From the NCBI RefSeq assembly GCF_000336615.1, contig NZ_AOLW01000015.1, positions 187,971-251,970 of the forward strand: a stretch of 64,000 bases of DNA, written 5' to 3'. A program made the position numbers and the translations under genes. Positions 17,291-24,979 of the stretch are shown here, in pieces. The DNA comes from Haloarcula amylolytica JCM 13557 (GTDB lineage: Archaea; Halobacteriota; Halobacteria; Halobacteriales; Haloarculaceae). The notes below the pieces were generated by a model, which searched no databases, was not told the DNA's origin, and saw nothing but the letters and a program-made list of their open reading frames with translations. Numbering within the stretch: the stretch's first letter is position 1; every line of letters starts with the position of its first letter.

Positions 17291-17437
17291 ATGCGCTCGG
17301 AAGACGAGATCCGCGAGCAGTACGAGTTCCTTGCTGAACAGCTAGACGACGAGGAGATGGATCACGAGCGGGTCCGTATGATGTTCACCCACTACAAGCG
17401 GGCACTTGGATGGGTGCTCGAGGAGGAACATATCTAG
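17291..17437 (+). CDS. Small acidic helical protein (48 aa)
   Basis: The frame starts at ATG 17291 and encodes 48 residues with a charged helical pattern (RSEDEIREQYEFLAEQLDDEEMDH) and a C-terminal aromatic segment (FTHYKRALGWVLEEEH). Codon use is haloarchaeal, with a high G/C third position. It is divergent from the zinc-ribbon gene across a 59-bp promoter gap. It resembles short conserved haloarchaeal hypotheticals. Function is unknown. Confidence 0.65.
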   Translation: MRSEDEIREQYEFLAEQLDDEEMDHERVRMMFTHYKRALGWVLEEEHI

Positions 17438-17500
17438 GTTAGTTACAGCTTACATTCGCTTCTAATTCGATAACTAACATCTGCTGGACGGGGCCGGTAC

Positions 17501-17508
17501 TTTTAAGT
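17501..17508 (+). promoter_or_regulatory. TATA-like box ahead of the hairpin pair
   Basis: TTTTAAGT lies 22-25 bases before the first perfect hairpin at 17531. The spacing matches the usual archaeal distance from TATA box to transcription start, so an RNA beginning with the hairpin is plausible. Confidence 0.35.
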
Positions 17509-17529
17509 TATTCTGCCCCATTCGACCAA

Positions 17530-17610
17530 GTGACGCTTCGCTTGGAGGGCCGAAGCGTCAGCGGGGACCAATTCAGGGCGGCAAGCGGTCGCGTTTTTCG
17601 CGACCGCTTT
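17530..17610 (+). ncRNA. Candidate structured RNA: two perfect hairpins
   Basis: Hairpin 1 is a perfect 10-bp inverted repeat (TGACGCTTCG at 17531-17540 with CGAAGCGTCA at 17551-17560, 10-nt loop). Hairpin 2 is a perfect 11-bp stem (AAGCGGTCGCG at 17583-17593 with CGCGACCGCTT at 17599-17609) closed by a T5 loop. The left arm of hairpin 1 is also the loop of an alternative 5-bp helix (CCAAG 17526-17530 with CTTGG 17541-17545), so two folds compete. A TATA-like box sits at the right distance upstream. The alternative is a bidirectional terminator for the flanking genes. No known RNA family was recognised. Confidence 0.35.
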
Positions 17611-17614
17611 CCAC

Positions 17615-17980
17615 TTACTTCGCTGCTAACGACCAGATACGAGCGATTGCTGTACATCCGAAAAGGAACTGGTGGACGATACGACGTACTCGATAGACCA
17701 CTCTGTGTCTGTCGCGTTCTCGGGCCACTCCGGTTCGACTCCGATGCTGAGTTACCGTCGCTCCCTCCGGACTCTCGCGCTCGGCGTTCACCTCGAACTC
17801 CGCCTGTGATGGCGGCGCGACGTGGCCCCGACCCCTCCCTGCGCTGAGCGTGATCTCAGATCCGTCTCCTGGAGAGTCGACCAGCGTTCTGAGATATGCT
17901 GCGACGGCGCTGTGGTCGAGTCCTTGCTCGCTTTCGAGCAGGACTGTTTCTACAATCCTCTCTGTGTCCTCCAGTGACAA
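17615..17980 (-). CDS. Doubtful or decayed coding frame (121 codons)
   Basis: This frame has an acidic, haloarchaea-like N-terminal half (SLEDTERIVETVLLESEQ, then DHSAVAAYLRTLVDSPGDG) but an Arg/His-rich second half. Its only start is TTG 17980, with an in-frame stop 15 bases upstream and no good ribosome site. Hairpin 2 lies just after its stop. It could be a real gene with an unusual start, or the remains of one. It is divergent from the PadR gene. Confidence 0.25.
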   Translation of the reverse strand: MSLEDTERIVETVLLESEQGLDHSAVAAYLRTLVDSPGDGSEITLSAGRGRGHVAPPSQAEFEVNAERESPEGATVTQHRSRTGVARERDRHRVVYRVRRIVHQFLFGCTAIARIWSLAAK

Positions 17981-18117
17981 ATAATACTGTCGCCATCAGT
18001 TTCCGAAGAATGATGATATACTGACTGTATTTACCATTTGAACAAAACGATGACTGAGGGCCTAAATACAGAAAATTCGACACTCCGGACTACCGAAACC
18101 ACATCAAGTTCTCTGGG

Positions 18118-18143
18118 CCGATATATTTAACAGTATAGATACT
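18118..18143 (+). promoter_or_regulatory. PadR gene promoter with inverted repeat
   Basis: A TATA-like stretch (gatatattta, from about 18119) is followed immediately by AGTAT-AG-ATACT (18132-18143), a 5-2-5 inverted repeat. A repressor bound here would block initiation. Autoregulation is common for PadR proteins, so this is the natural candidate operator. Binding is inferred, not shown. Confidence 0.35.
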
Positions 18144-18165
18144 AAATCATTACATAGGAAAATCG

Positions 18166-18441
18166 ATGCACGACTTGACAGGATTCCAGCGTGACCTTCT
18201 CTACGTGATCGCTGGCAGGGAAGAGCCCCACGGCTTAGCTATCAAGGAGGAGCTCGAAGCGTACTACGAGAAGGAGATCCATCACGGTCGTCTGTACCCG
18301 AACCTCGACACTCTGGTCGACAAGGGACTGGTCGAGAAGGGCCAGCGCGACCGCCGGACCAACTTCTATACGCTTACGCGCCGCGGGCGTCGTGAGATCG
18401 ACGCCCGCCGCGAATGGGAAGACCAGTACGTCGACCTGTAA
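18166..18441 (+). CDS. PadR-family winged-helix regulator
   Basis: A 91-residue single-domain protein: MHDLTGFQRDLLYVIAG, a winged helix with LEAYYEKEIHHGRLYPNLDTL as recognition region, then the wing (RTNFYTLTRRGRREI). This is the haloarchaeal short PadR type that binds DNA as a dimer. The effector is unknown. The gene has its own promoter with an inverted repeat and sits between hairpin-bearing DNA and a broken histidine kinase, in a rearranged stretch. Confidence 0.87.
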   Translation: MHDLTGFQRDLLYVIAGREEPHGLAIKEELEAYYEKEIHHGRLYPNLDTLVDKGLVEKGQRDRRTNFYTLTRRGRREIDARREWEDQYVDL

Positions 18442-18501
18442 GAGTGTCGCACCGCCCCTTGTGCTGAGACCGTCGTTTCGCCGGTAGCGGTGGGTCCGTC
18501 T

Positions 18502-18776
18502 TCAGTGATGGGAGCGGGTAACCCTACGATGACGGCATTCGTCGCTGGAGTCGTTTACGTCGACAAGCCGCTCGTCTTTATCGACGACGAAGACAGGGTC
18601 GGACATCTCCTCAACGAGCGTGTGCCGCGCGACGGGCATCAAGTCGAGGAGGTCAAAGCGAAAGAGCGCGATCGCGAAGACAATCCCCGTAAAGGTGAAC
18701 GCGAACGCCGTCTGGTCGGCGGACCCCATCGGACCGCTACCGAACACTACGCTCGCAATCAGCGGATTAAAACTGG
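18502..18776 (-). pseudogene. Histidine kinase remnant (7TM end plus PAS start)
   Basis: About 90 codons are readable on the minus strand, from around 18776 to a stop at 18502. They encode the last helix of the histidine-kinase N-terminal 7TM domain and its hallmark junction (ALFRFDLLDLMPVAR), then the opening of a PAS domain (DPVFVVDKDERLVDVN). The match is then lost and the frame ends. There is no start, no other 7TM helices, no HisKA and no ATPase domain. Its left part overlaps the end of the neighbouring 108-residue gene. A truncated relic of a kinase gene is the best reading. Confidence 0.72.
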
Positions 18777-19093
18777 TAGCGCCGGTCGTCCTTGTCCTGT
18801 TGCTGGGGGAAGTCGTTCCCGGTCATCTGGTCGAAGGTCATCCCCGAGAGGTACTCGTCGTACGTGCAGTCGTAGCTCGACCGGAGGTGGAAATCCAGCG
18901 TCCCGCGGTCCACGGTCGACTGAAACAGCATATGGACCGCGCGCCTGACGAGTTCGTCGGGGTCGTCCGGGTCGAGTGCGACTGACAGCATCGCGAGTTC
19001 GTTGCGCGTCTCGCGGTCGATGGACAGTTCGAACTCGTCGTCGAAGTCGCCGTACGCCGCTTCGATATCCTCCTGTAGGTCGTCGAGGCTCAT
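18767..19093 (-). CDS. Conserved acidic haloarchaeal protein (108 aa)
   Basis: A 108-residue protein from ATG 19093: an acidic N-terminal helix (MSLDDLQEDIEAAYGDFDDEFEL), a helical middle rich in Asp and Arg, and a C-terminus ending DDRRYQF. No domain was recognised. Its stop codon lies within sequence that also belongs to the kinase remnant, so rearrangement reached right up to its 3' end. It is divergent from the intact sensor kinase across an AT-rich region with inverted repeats. Confidence 0.65.
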   Translation of the reverse strand: MSLDDLQEDIEAAYGDFDDEFELSIDRETRNELAMLSVALDPDDPDELVRRAVHMLFQSTVDRGTLDFHLRSSYDCTYDEYLSGMTFDQMTGNDFPQQQDKDDRRYQF

Positions 19094-19180
19094 ACGAACG
19101 GGAACGATGAGCGCGAGGAAACCCCTTACGACTCGTCTGGGACCGCTCCATCGAAACGCAGACCACTACGATTATAACAT

Positions 19181-19232
19181 ATGATAAATTATATCATGGG
19201 TTGAACATAACGATTGGTAGCGGTCGACTACC
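19181..19232. promoter_or_regulatory. Divergent promoter with two inverted repeats
   Basis: ATGATA-5nt-TATCAT (19181-19197) lies in an AT-rich core, followed by GGTAG-7nt-CTACC (19216-19232). They sit between the 108-residue gene and the sensor kinase and could be regulator sites. No assignment is possible. Confidence 0.3.
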
Positions 19233-19251
19233 GAAGGATTCAGATTAGATA

Positions 19252-21117
19252 ATGACAGGTGGTGGGGACGAGACAGCAGCGTCCAGCCAGCCCGACGGGC
19301 TGCTAGAGCGGCTTCACACAGTCCTCCCGGACGTGTACACGCGTAACTACGTGGCGAAGTTCGCTGTCGCGCTGGCGGTAATCGTCGTCGTACTCACAGC
19401 CGTCGGCTTCGGCAGCTACCTGCAGATACAGGACCGGGTCGTCAGCGACGCGGCGACGGACCTCGAAACGTCGGCCACGCATCGCGCCGACAGCATCGGG
19501 CAGTGGCGGACGACCACCGAGACGGAGGCCATCGCTATCGCAGCCGCAGGGGTGTACGGCACTGGGACGCCCGCAGATATCAGACAGTACCTCACCACAG
19601 CAGCCACGGCAGAGTCGTCACAGATTCGTTCGCTCCACTACGTCTCCGCCGTCGACGACTCTCAGATAGTCGTCGCGAGCACTGGGACGAACACAGAAGG
19701 CCGGTCACCGTGGGCGGTCGAACCCGCGTGGGAGTCCCCCGTGATGGCGACGATGAACGGCTCCACCGACACTGGCACAGTGATCCACTCGACAGCATAC
19801 GCGGACGGTGACAACCACTCGATGGCGTTCGTGACTCCCGTCTCCGATGGCGATGGAGCACTAGTGCTGGTTGCCCGGGTCCCGGTCGAGCAGTTTCAGG
19901 ACGGGCGCGACGGGTTCGAGACGCAACTGCTCACTGGGGACGGAGACCCGCTTATCGGGGGCCAGGGCGGTTCCGCGCCGATCAGTCAGGACGGCCTCCG
20001 GGCCGCAACAGCGGGCCGAACGACGACTATCGAAACGGGGTCCCATGTCGCGACGTACACTCCCGTCAACGGTACGTCGTGGGTGGTCACGACAAGTTCG
20101 ACGCGAGAGACACTGTACGGAACAGGTCGGCTCGTCCGCTGGGGCTTCCTCGCTGTCATCGGGACGGCAGTCGCCTCGCTGGGCATCGCGGGATATCTTT
20201 TCGGACGGCATACGGTTCGGCCCCTGAGACAGCTTCGTAACCGGACGCAGGCCATGGAACAGGGTGACCTCGGCGTCGATATCTCGACGACTCGGCAGGA
20301 CGAGATCGGGAGGCTGTACGACGCCTTCCGAAATATGCGGGACACGCTCCGGAGTCAGATCCGCCAGGCCCAGGCGGCCCGTGAGGAGGCCGAGCGGTCG
20401 AGCCACGAACTCGAACGCCAGAACGAGCGGCTGGACGAGTTCGCGTCGACGCTGAGCCACGACCTCCGAAACCCGCTCACAGTCGCTCGGGGACACGTCG
20501 AACTGCTTGCGACGCGGCTGTCGGATCCGGAGACGGATGCGGCCGACCTCCAGTCCCACATTGAGAAACTCGAAGACGCACACGACCGTATCGAGTCGAT
20601 AATCGACGACGTGTTGACGCTGACGAGAAAGGGCGCAAGCGTCGAGGAGACGGCCCCGGTTCCGCTGGAGGCCGTCGTCACCGATGCGTGGGACAACATC
20701 GACAACAAAAGCGCCAGCATCGAAGTCGCGGGCAGCCGAACCATCGACGCCGACCGGACGCGGCTCTTGCGAGCCCTCGAGAATCTGTTTCGCAACGCCC
20801 TCGACCACGTTGGCCCGGAGGTGACCGTCACGGTCGGGCTGACGGAACACGGCTTCTACGTTGCCGACGACGGACCGGGTATTCCGAGCGAAGCGGTCGA
20901 CAGCATCTTCGAGTACGGTCACACGACGAGCGCGGACGGTACCGGGCTCGGCCTCTCTATCGTCAAGACCATCGCGGAGGCCCACGGCTGGCGGCTGTAC
21001 ATCGATACGACCTACCCCGACGGCGCGATGTTCGTGTTCGCGGACGTGTTCAGCGAGGACGAGCCGGACTGGTACGAGACCGAGTTCGAGTGGGGACGGT
21101 CCGAAGTCGACGACTGA
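19252..21117 (+). CDS. Membrane sensor histidine kinase (HAMP, HisKA, HATPase)
   Basis: A 621-residue protein. Membrane helices at about residues 35-57 and 293-316 bracket an extracellular sensor of about 235 residues (dCache/PAS-like by layout). HAMP (about 317-370), a coiled coil, HisKA with phospho-acceptor His403 (STLSHDLRNPL) and a HATPase domain follow, with N box (NLFRNALDH), G1 (VADDGPGIP) and G2 (GTGLGLSIVK). No response regulator gene is adjacent. It appears monocistronic; the signal is unknown. Confidence 0.93.
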   Translation: MTGGGDETAASSQPDGLLERLHTVLPDVYTRNYVAKFAVALAVIVVVLTAVGFGSYLQIQDRVVSDAATDLETSATHRADSIGQWRTTTETEAIAIAAAGVYGTGTPADIRQYLTTAATAESSQIRSLHYVSAVDDSQIVVASTGTNTEGRSPWAVEPAWESPVMATMNGSTDTGTVIHSTAYADGDNHSMAFVTPVSDGDGALVLVARVPVEQFQDGRDGFETQLLTGDGDPLIGGQGGSAPISQDGLRAATAGRTTTIETGSHVATYTPVNGTSWVVTTSSTRETLYGTGRLVRWGFLAVIGTAVASLGIAGYLFGRHTVRPLRQLRNRTQAMEQGDLGVDISTTRQDEIGRLYDAFRNMRDTLRSQIRQAQAAREEAERSSHELERQNERLDEFASTLSHDLRNPLTVARGHVELLATRLSDPETDAADLQSHIEKLEDAHDRIESIIDDVLTLTRKGASVEETAPVPLEAVVTDAWDNIDNKSASIEVAGSRTIDADRTRLLRALENLFRNALDHVGPEVTVTVGLTEHGFYVADDGPGIPSEAVDSIFEYGHTTSADGTGLGLSIVKTIAEAHGWRLYIDTTYPDGAMFVFADVFSEDEPDWYETEFEWGRSEVDD

Positions 21118-21243
21118 TACTGTTGGCTGTAACTACTGCAAGAGATCCGCCATCTCAGGGCGGCGATTCTTTCCGGACGTACAGCCGACAGTATGGGCGG
21201 CAACGACCGCCACGCACAAATCAGGACAGGGCTAAACGGGGGT

Positions 21244-22179
21244 ATGACTGACCAGTCGACAGCGACGGACCGCTCGGGAGGCGTGCCCGCGGACCCGTCG
21301 GCTGTCCAGGACGCGCTCGTGGAGTGGTACGAGGCGGACCACCGCTCGTACCCGTGGCGGGAGACGACCGACCCCTACGAGATTCTCGTTTCCGAGGTGA
21401 TGAGCCAGCAGACGCAACTGGACCGCGTTGTCGACGCCTGGGAGGACTTTCTGGACCGCTGGCCGACCGCGGCGGCGCTGGCAGAGGCCGACCGCTCGGA
21501 TGTCGTGGGCTTCTGGACCAGTCACTCGCTGGGCTACAACAACCGGGCGAAGTATCTCCACGAGGCCGCGGGTCAAATTGTCAATGACCACGACGGTGAG
21601 TGGCCCCGCGACCCGGACGGCCTCAGCGACCTGATGGGCGTCGGCCCCTACACCGCCAACGCCGTCGCCTCCTTCGCGTTCAACAACGGGAACGCCGTCG
21701 TCGACACGAACGTCAAGCGCGTCCTGTATCGCGCCTTCGACGTGCCCGACGACGACTCGGCGTTTGAAGCGGCTGCGAGCACGCTCATGCCCGAGGGACA
21801 GTCGCGAGTCTGGAACAACGCCATAATGGAACTGGGCGGCGTCGCCTGCGAAAAGACGCCGGATTGTGACGGCGCACAGTGCCCCTGGCGCGAGTGGTGT
21901 TCGGCCTACGAGACGGGCGATTTCACTGCGCCGGACGTCCCGACCCAGCCCGAGTTCGAGGGGAGCCGTCGACAGATGCGCGGCCGCGTCATTTCGGCGC
22001 TCAAGGAGTACGACGAACTGCAACTGGACCAGCTGGGGCCGCGTGTGCGCGTGGACTACGCGCCCGAAGGGGAGTACGGCCGCGAGTGGCTCCGCGGGCT
22101 CTTGGAAGACCTCGCGGACGACGGCTTGGTCGATGTCGAGGACAGCGACGGCGAGACGGTCGCGCGCCTCCAGCGCTGA
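21244..22179 (+). CDS. mutY: A/G-specific adenine DNA glycosylase
   Basis: A 311-residue protein from ATG 21244. It has catalytic Glu51 (SEVMSQQTQ), the helix-hairpin-helix LMGVGPYTANAVASFA and Asp154 in VVDTNVKRV. A four-cysteine iron-sulfur loop (CEKTPDCDGAQCPWREWC) has 5-4-5 spacing instead of the bacterial 6-2-5. The C-terminal about 90 residues are a winged-helix-like region, not the bacterial NUDIX-like 8-oxoG domain. It removes adenine opposite 8-oxoguanine. The membrane exchanger gene follows by 47 bp. Confidence 0.92.
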   Translation: MTDQSTATDRSGGVPADPSAVQDALVEWYEADHRSYPWRETTDPYEILVSEVMSQQTQLDRVVDAWEDFLDRWPTAAALAEADRSDVVGFWTSHSLGYNNRAKYLHEAAGQIVNDHDGEWPRDPDGLSDLMGVGPYTANAVASFAFNNGNAVVDTNVKRVLYRAFDVPDDDSAFEAAASTLMPEGQSRVWNNAIMELGGVACEKTPDCDGAQCPWREWCSAYETGDFTAPDVPTQPEFEGSRRQMRGRVISALKEYDELQLDQLGPRVRVDYAPEGEYGREWLRGLLEDLADDGLVDVEDSDGETVARLQR

Positions 22180-22226
22180 CCGCCAGTGGCATACACCCTT
22201 GAACCCATGCGGTCAATACGGTGCCA

Positions 22227-23234
22227 ATGGCTGGCTTGCTCGGTTCGGTCGCTCTCATCGTCGTCGCAACCGCTGTCATCTGGAAAGGGAGCGCGTACTT
22301 CGAACGGGCCGCGGAACGGCTGAGCAAGTACTACGGGTTGCCGGTGGCGGTCCACGGCGCGATCGTCGTCGCCGTCGGATCGAGCTTTCCCGAGATAAGT
22401 TCGGTCGTCATCAGCACCGTCGTCCACGACGAGTTCTCGCTGGGCGTCGGTGCCATCGTCGGGAGCGCGATATTCAATCTCCTGGTGATCCCGGCCCTCG
22501 CGGCGCTGTCGAGCGAAGAACTCCGGTCGACGCGTGACATCGTCCACAAAGACGCCCAGTTCTACGTCATCAGCATCCTCATCCTGTTCATCGTGTTCGC
22601 GCTCGGGGCGACGTACGTTCCGGGCGGGACCAATCGGGCGGCTATCCTGACTCCGACGCTCGCGGCCATTCCGCTCGTGACCTACGGCATCTACGTCTTC
22701 TTGCACCAGCAGGACGCCAGCGAGCACGTCGCGGACGAAACCAATAGCGTCCGACCGGGCCGTGAGTGGGGGATGCTCGGGGTCGGGCTCCTCATCATCA
22801 CTGTCGGCGTCGAGGCGATGGTCCAGGGCGCGCTCTCCCTCGGTGTCATCTTCGACACGCCGACGTTCCTCTGGGGGTTGACCGTCATCGCCGCCGGGAC
22901 GAGCCTCCCCGATGCCTTCGTCAGCGTCCGGGCCGCGAAAAACGACGACAGCGTCACGAGCCTGACGAACGTCCTGGGAAGCAATACGTTCAATCTGCTG
23001 GTGGCGATTCCTGTCGGCGTCCTCCTGGCAGGGCGGGCGACAATCGACTTTCTCGTGGCGATTCCGACGATGGGGTTTCTGGGGTTCGTGACGCTGGTGT
23101 TCATCGTGTTCATCCGGACAGACCTCGAGCTCTCTGACCGCGAGGCGTACACGCTGCTTGGTCTGTACGTGGTGTTCGTCTGCTGGATGGCCCTCGAATC
23201 GGTCGGGCTCATCGAGACGGTCAGTGGCATCTGA
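22227..23234 (+). CDS. CaCA-family cation/Ca2+ exchanger
   Basis: A 335-residue protein with about ten hydrophobic helices and two inverted alpha repeats: VGSSFPEISSVV in the first half and AAGTSLPDAFVSV in the second, each followed by an N-rich GSN motif (GSAIFN, GSNTFN). These form the ion pathway of Na+/Ca2+- and H+/cation exchangers. Acidic residues in both repeats are present, so it should be active. ATG 22227 is chosen over GTG 22221. Confidence 0.9.
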   Translation: MAGLLGSVALIVVATAVIWKGSAYFERAAERLSKYYGLPVAVHGAIVVAVGSSFPEISSVVISTVVHDEFSLGVGAIVGSAIFNLLVIPALAALSSEELRSTRDIVHKDAQFYVISILILFIVFALGATYVPGGTNRAAILTPTLAAIPLVTYGIYVFLHQQDASEHVADETNSVRPGREWGMLGVGLLIITVGVEAMVQGALSLGVIFDTPTFLWGLTVIAAGTSLPDAFVSVRAAKNDDSVTSLTNVLGSNTFNLLVAIPVGVLLAGRATIDFLVAIPTMGFLGFVTLVFIVFIRTDLELSDREAYTLLGLYVVFVCWMALESVGLIETVSGI

Positions 23235-23337
23235 GGCGGGACCACATTGCTGTCACTGGCGGAGAGCCAGTACAAGTTTCGGACAGCGGGAGTGATACCA
23301 ATGGCTGTCAGGATAGACTATCGGCGTCCCGCTCGCG

Positions 23338-23877
23338 CTACTCGTCGCTGTCCTCGGGCGATATTTTGCGGGAGTAGACGGCCTCGTCGTGGGGATCGCC
23401 GCCGATAGTGAGCATCCGAGTGTTGGTCTGTTCGAAGCCGAGGTTCTCGAAGAACTCCCGGCTCCGGTCGTTCGAGGCCAGGTCGAGCGCCCGGAACTGC
23501 TCGACGCCGTGTTCCAGAAAGATGTCTTCGAGTCGGTCGTACAGCGCCGTCCCGACACCTTCCCCGTGGTAGTCCGGGTGGACGTACAGCCGCAGCATCG
23601 TCCCCATCGTATGCATGGTGATGCCCTGGGTGAAGCCGATGATCTCGCCGTCCTGCTCGGCGACCAGTAACGTCGCCTCGATGTCGTCGAGGTCGTTGGC
23701 GGGGACGCCGCCGGCCCACCCGTGGAGCGCGCTGCCCAGCGGGTCGGCGTACCAGTCGGATATCGTCTCGTCGATGACGTCGGACTCCAGCGAGTCGTAG
23801 GCGTCGTGCCACGCTGCCCGTGCGACCCGGCGTATGCCGTCGGCGTCGGCGTCGAAGGCTCGGCGGATGGTCGTCAT
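23338..23877 (-). CDS. GNAT family N-acetyltransferase
   Basis: A 179-residue single-domain protein. The acetyl-CoA-binding motif A is visible (LRLYVHPDYHGEGVGTALYDRL), preceded by the beta4 segment and followed by a family-typical FFENLGFEQTNTR motif B. The substrate (amino group of a protein, antibiotic or metabolite) cannot be predicted. It is convergent with the exchanger gene. Confidence 0.88.
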   Translation of the reverse strand: MTTIRRAFDADADGIRRVARAAWHDAYDSLESDVIDETISDWYADPLGSALHGWAGGVPANDLDDIEATLLVAEQDGEIIGFTQGITMHTMGTMLRLYVHPDYHGEGVGTALYDRLEDIFLEHGVEQFRALDLASNDRSREFFENLGFEQTNTRMLTIGGDPHDEAVYSRKISPEDSDE

Positions 23878-24024
23878 GCGTGTCCCGACGACGGACAGAC
23901 AGATTGTTCCGAGCGGTTGCTACAGTGGGTAGACTGACGTGATAGGCGACGCAGTACCCAAGGCTCGGCCAGATGCTGAGGCGTGTCGCGTACCATAGAT
24001 GCTGTGTCTATCGGTTCGTTTGTG

Positions 24025-24101
24025 CTATCATGGCTAATATCCTCTCCCCGGTGTGTGAACCATTCTCATAATCTATCATGGTTTATCATTAGGTTTATGT
24101 A
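24025..24101 (+). promoter_or_regulatory. glmS promoter with repeated CTATCATGG
   Basis: CTATCATGG occurs at 24025-24033 and 24073-24081, followed by an AT-rich element (ggtttatgt, about 24092-24100) about 26-34 bases before the ATG of glmS. The spacing fits a leaderless transcript, and the repeated motif could be a regulator site. The 248-bp gap contains no gene. Confidence 0.35.
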
Positions 24102-24125
24102 GTTGACACCCATTGGTGGTCTTGT

Positions 24126-24572
24126 ATGAGGACAGTCATCCTCGGTGTCATCGGCTCCGACGCGCACGTCGTTGGGATTACCATTCTGGAACGAGCGTTC
24201 GAAGCGGCAGGGTTCAACGTAGTCAACCTCGGTGTCCAGTCGTCCCAGTCGGAGTTCATCGACGCCGCGGATGAACACGACGCCGAAGCGATACTCGTTT
24301 CGTCGCTGTACGGCCACGCCGAGCAGGACTGCCAGGGGTTCCAGCAAGAGATCAACGAGGCCGGGCTGGACGTGACGACGTATATCGGCGGCAACCTCGC
24401 TGTCGGGCAGGACTCCTTCGAGGAGACGCGCGAGACGTTCAAAGCGCTCGGTTTCGACCGGGTCTTCGATTCGGAGACCGACCCTGAGGAGGCTATCGAG
24501 GCGTTGAAAGCCGACCTCGGCCACCGCTCCCGCGAGGAGGCGTCGTCCGAGAAGGTTCAGCTCGGCTCCTGA
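24126..24572 (+). CDS. glmS: Glutamate (methylaspartate) mutase S subunit
   Basis: A 148-residue B12-binding protein with the cobalamin signature Asp12-x-His14-x-x-Gly17 (GSDAHVVG) and a Rossmann-like core (VSSLYGHAEQD, YIGGNLAVG). With the E subunit it forms adenosylcobalamin-dependent glutamate mutase, which makes 3-methylaspartate in the methylaspartate cycle of Haloarcula-type acetate assimilation. No E subunit or methylaspartate lyase is adjacent here. The promoter has a repeated CTATCATGG and a TATA-like element. Confidence 0.88.
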   Translation: MRTVILGVIGSDAHVVGITILERAFEAAGFNVVNLGVQSSQSEFIDAADEHDAEAILVSSLYGHAEQDCQGFQQEINEAGLDVTTYIGGNLAVGQDSFEETRETFKALGFDRVFDSETDPEEAIEALKADLGHRSREEASSEKVQLGS

Positions 24573-24590
24573 GCCACGGGCTCCTTTTCT
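24571..24590 (+). terminator. Hairpin plus T-rich terminator after glmS
   Basis: GAGCC-ACG-GGCTC (24571-24583) is followed by CTTTTCT, directly after the glmS stop codon. It fits an intrinsic-like terminator and indicates that glmS is transcribed alone. Confidence 0.5.
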
Positions 24591-24699
24591 TGCCGCTAGC
24601 GCCAGCGCTCCGTGCGTAATCCGGAATACGCTCAGCTACTGCCGTCGTCGACCACGCACAGCCCGGGGTGCTTTACGACCAGAGTGCGAATGGTTCATA

Positions 24700-24870
24700 A
24701 TGTCACACATGACAGCTGAGCTGAGTGACGGCACCGAAATCAAGAACATCCACGACGTGGTCGAAGGGTCGAACGGCGTCCATCTGAAGAAGGAGGTCGG
24801 CAGTGGCGGGCTCGAACGGGTCGCGTACATCCCGTACCCAAATCTCCTCTACGTATACTACGACAACTGA
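24700..24870 (+). CDS. Small conserved-type protein (56 aa)
   Basis: The frame runs from ATG 24700 (or ATG 24709) to TGA 24868. It reads as a compact alpha/beta miniprotein with a charged start (ELSDGTEIKNIHDVVEG), a basic turn (HLKKEV) and a beta-like Tyr-rich end (IPYPNLLYVYYDN). Third-position GC is high and composition is haloarchaeal. It lies between glmS and the FMN reductase on the same strand. No family was recognised. Confidence 0.6.
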   Translation: MSHMTAELSDGTEIKNIHDVVEGSNGVHLKKEVGSGGLERVAYIPYPNLLYVYYDN

Positions 24871-24979
24871 GCGTCGGCCAGAGCGACCTCCATGGCCTGA
24901 CAAACCGACAGCGGGAAAGGGACTAGCGCCGCGCCTCGTCTCCCCCATCGATATACCGGCCCCACTCCATAGAGCCGCT

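Noticed and set aside
18166-18776. A PadR plus histidine kinase regulatory pair
   Set aside because: The kinase is only a remnant with no catalytic domains and opposite strand, so no working pair exists.
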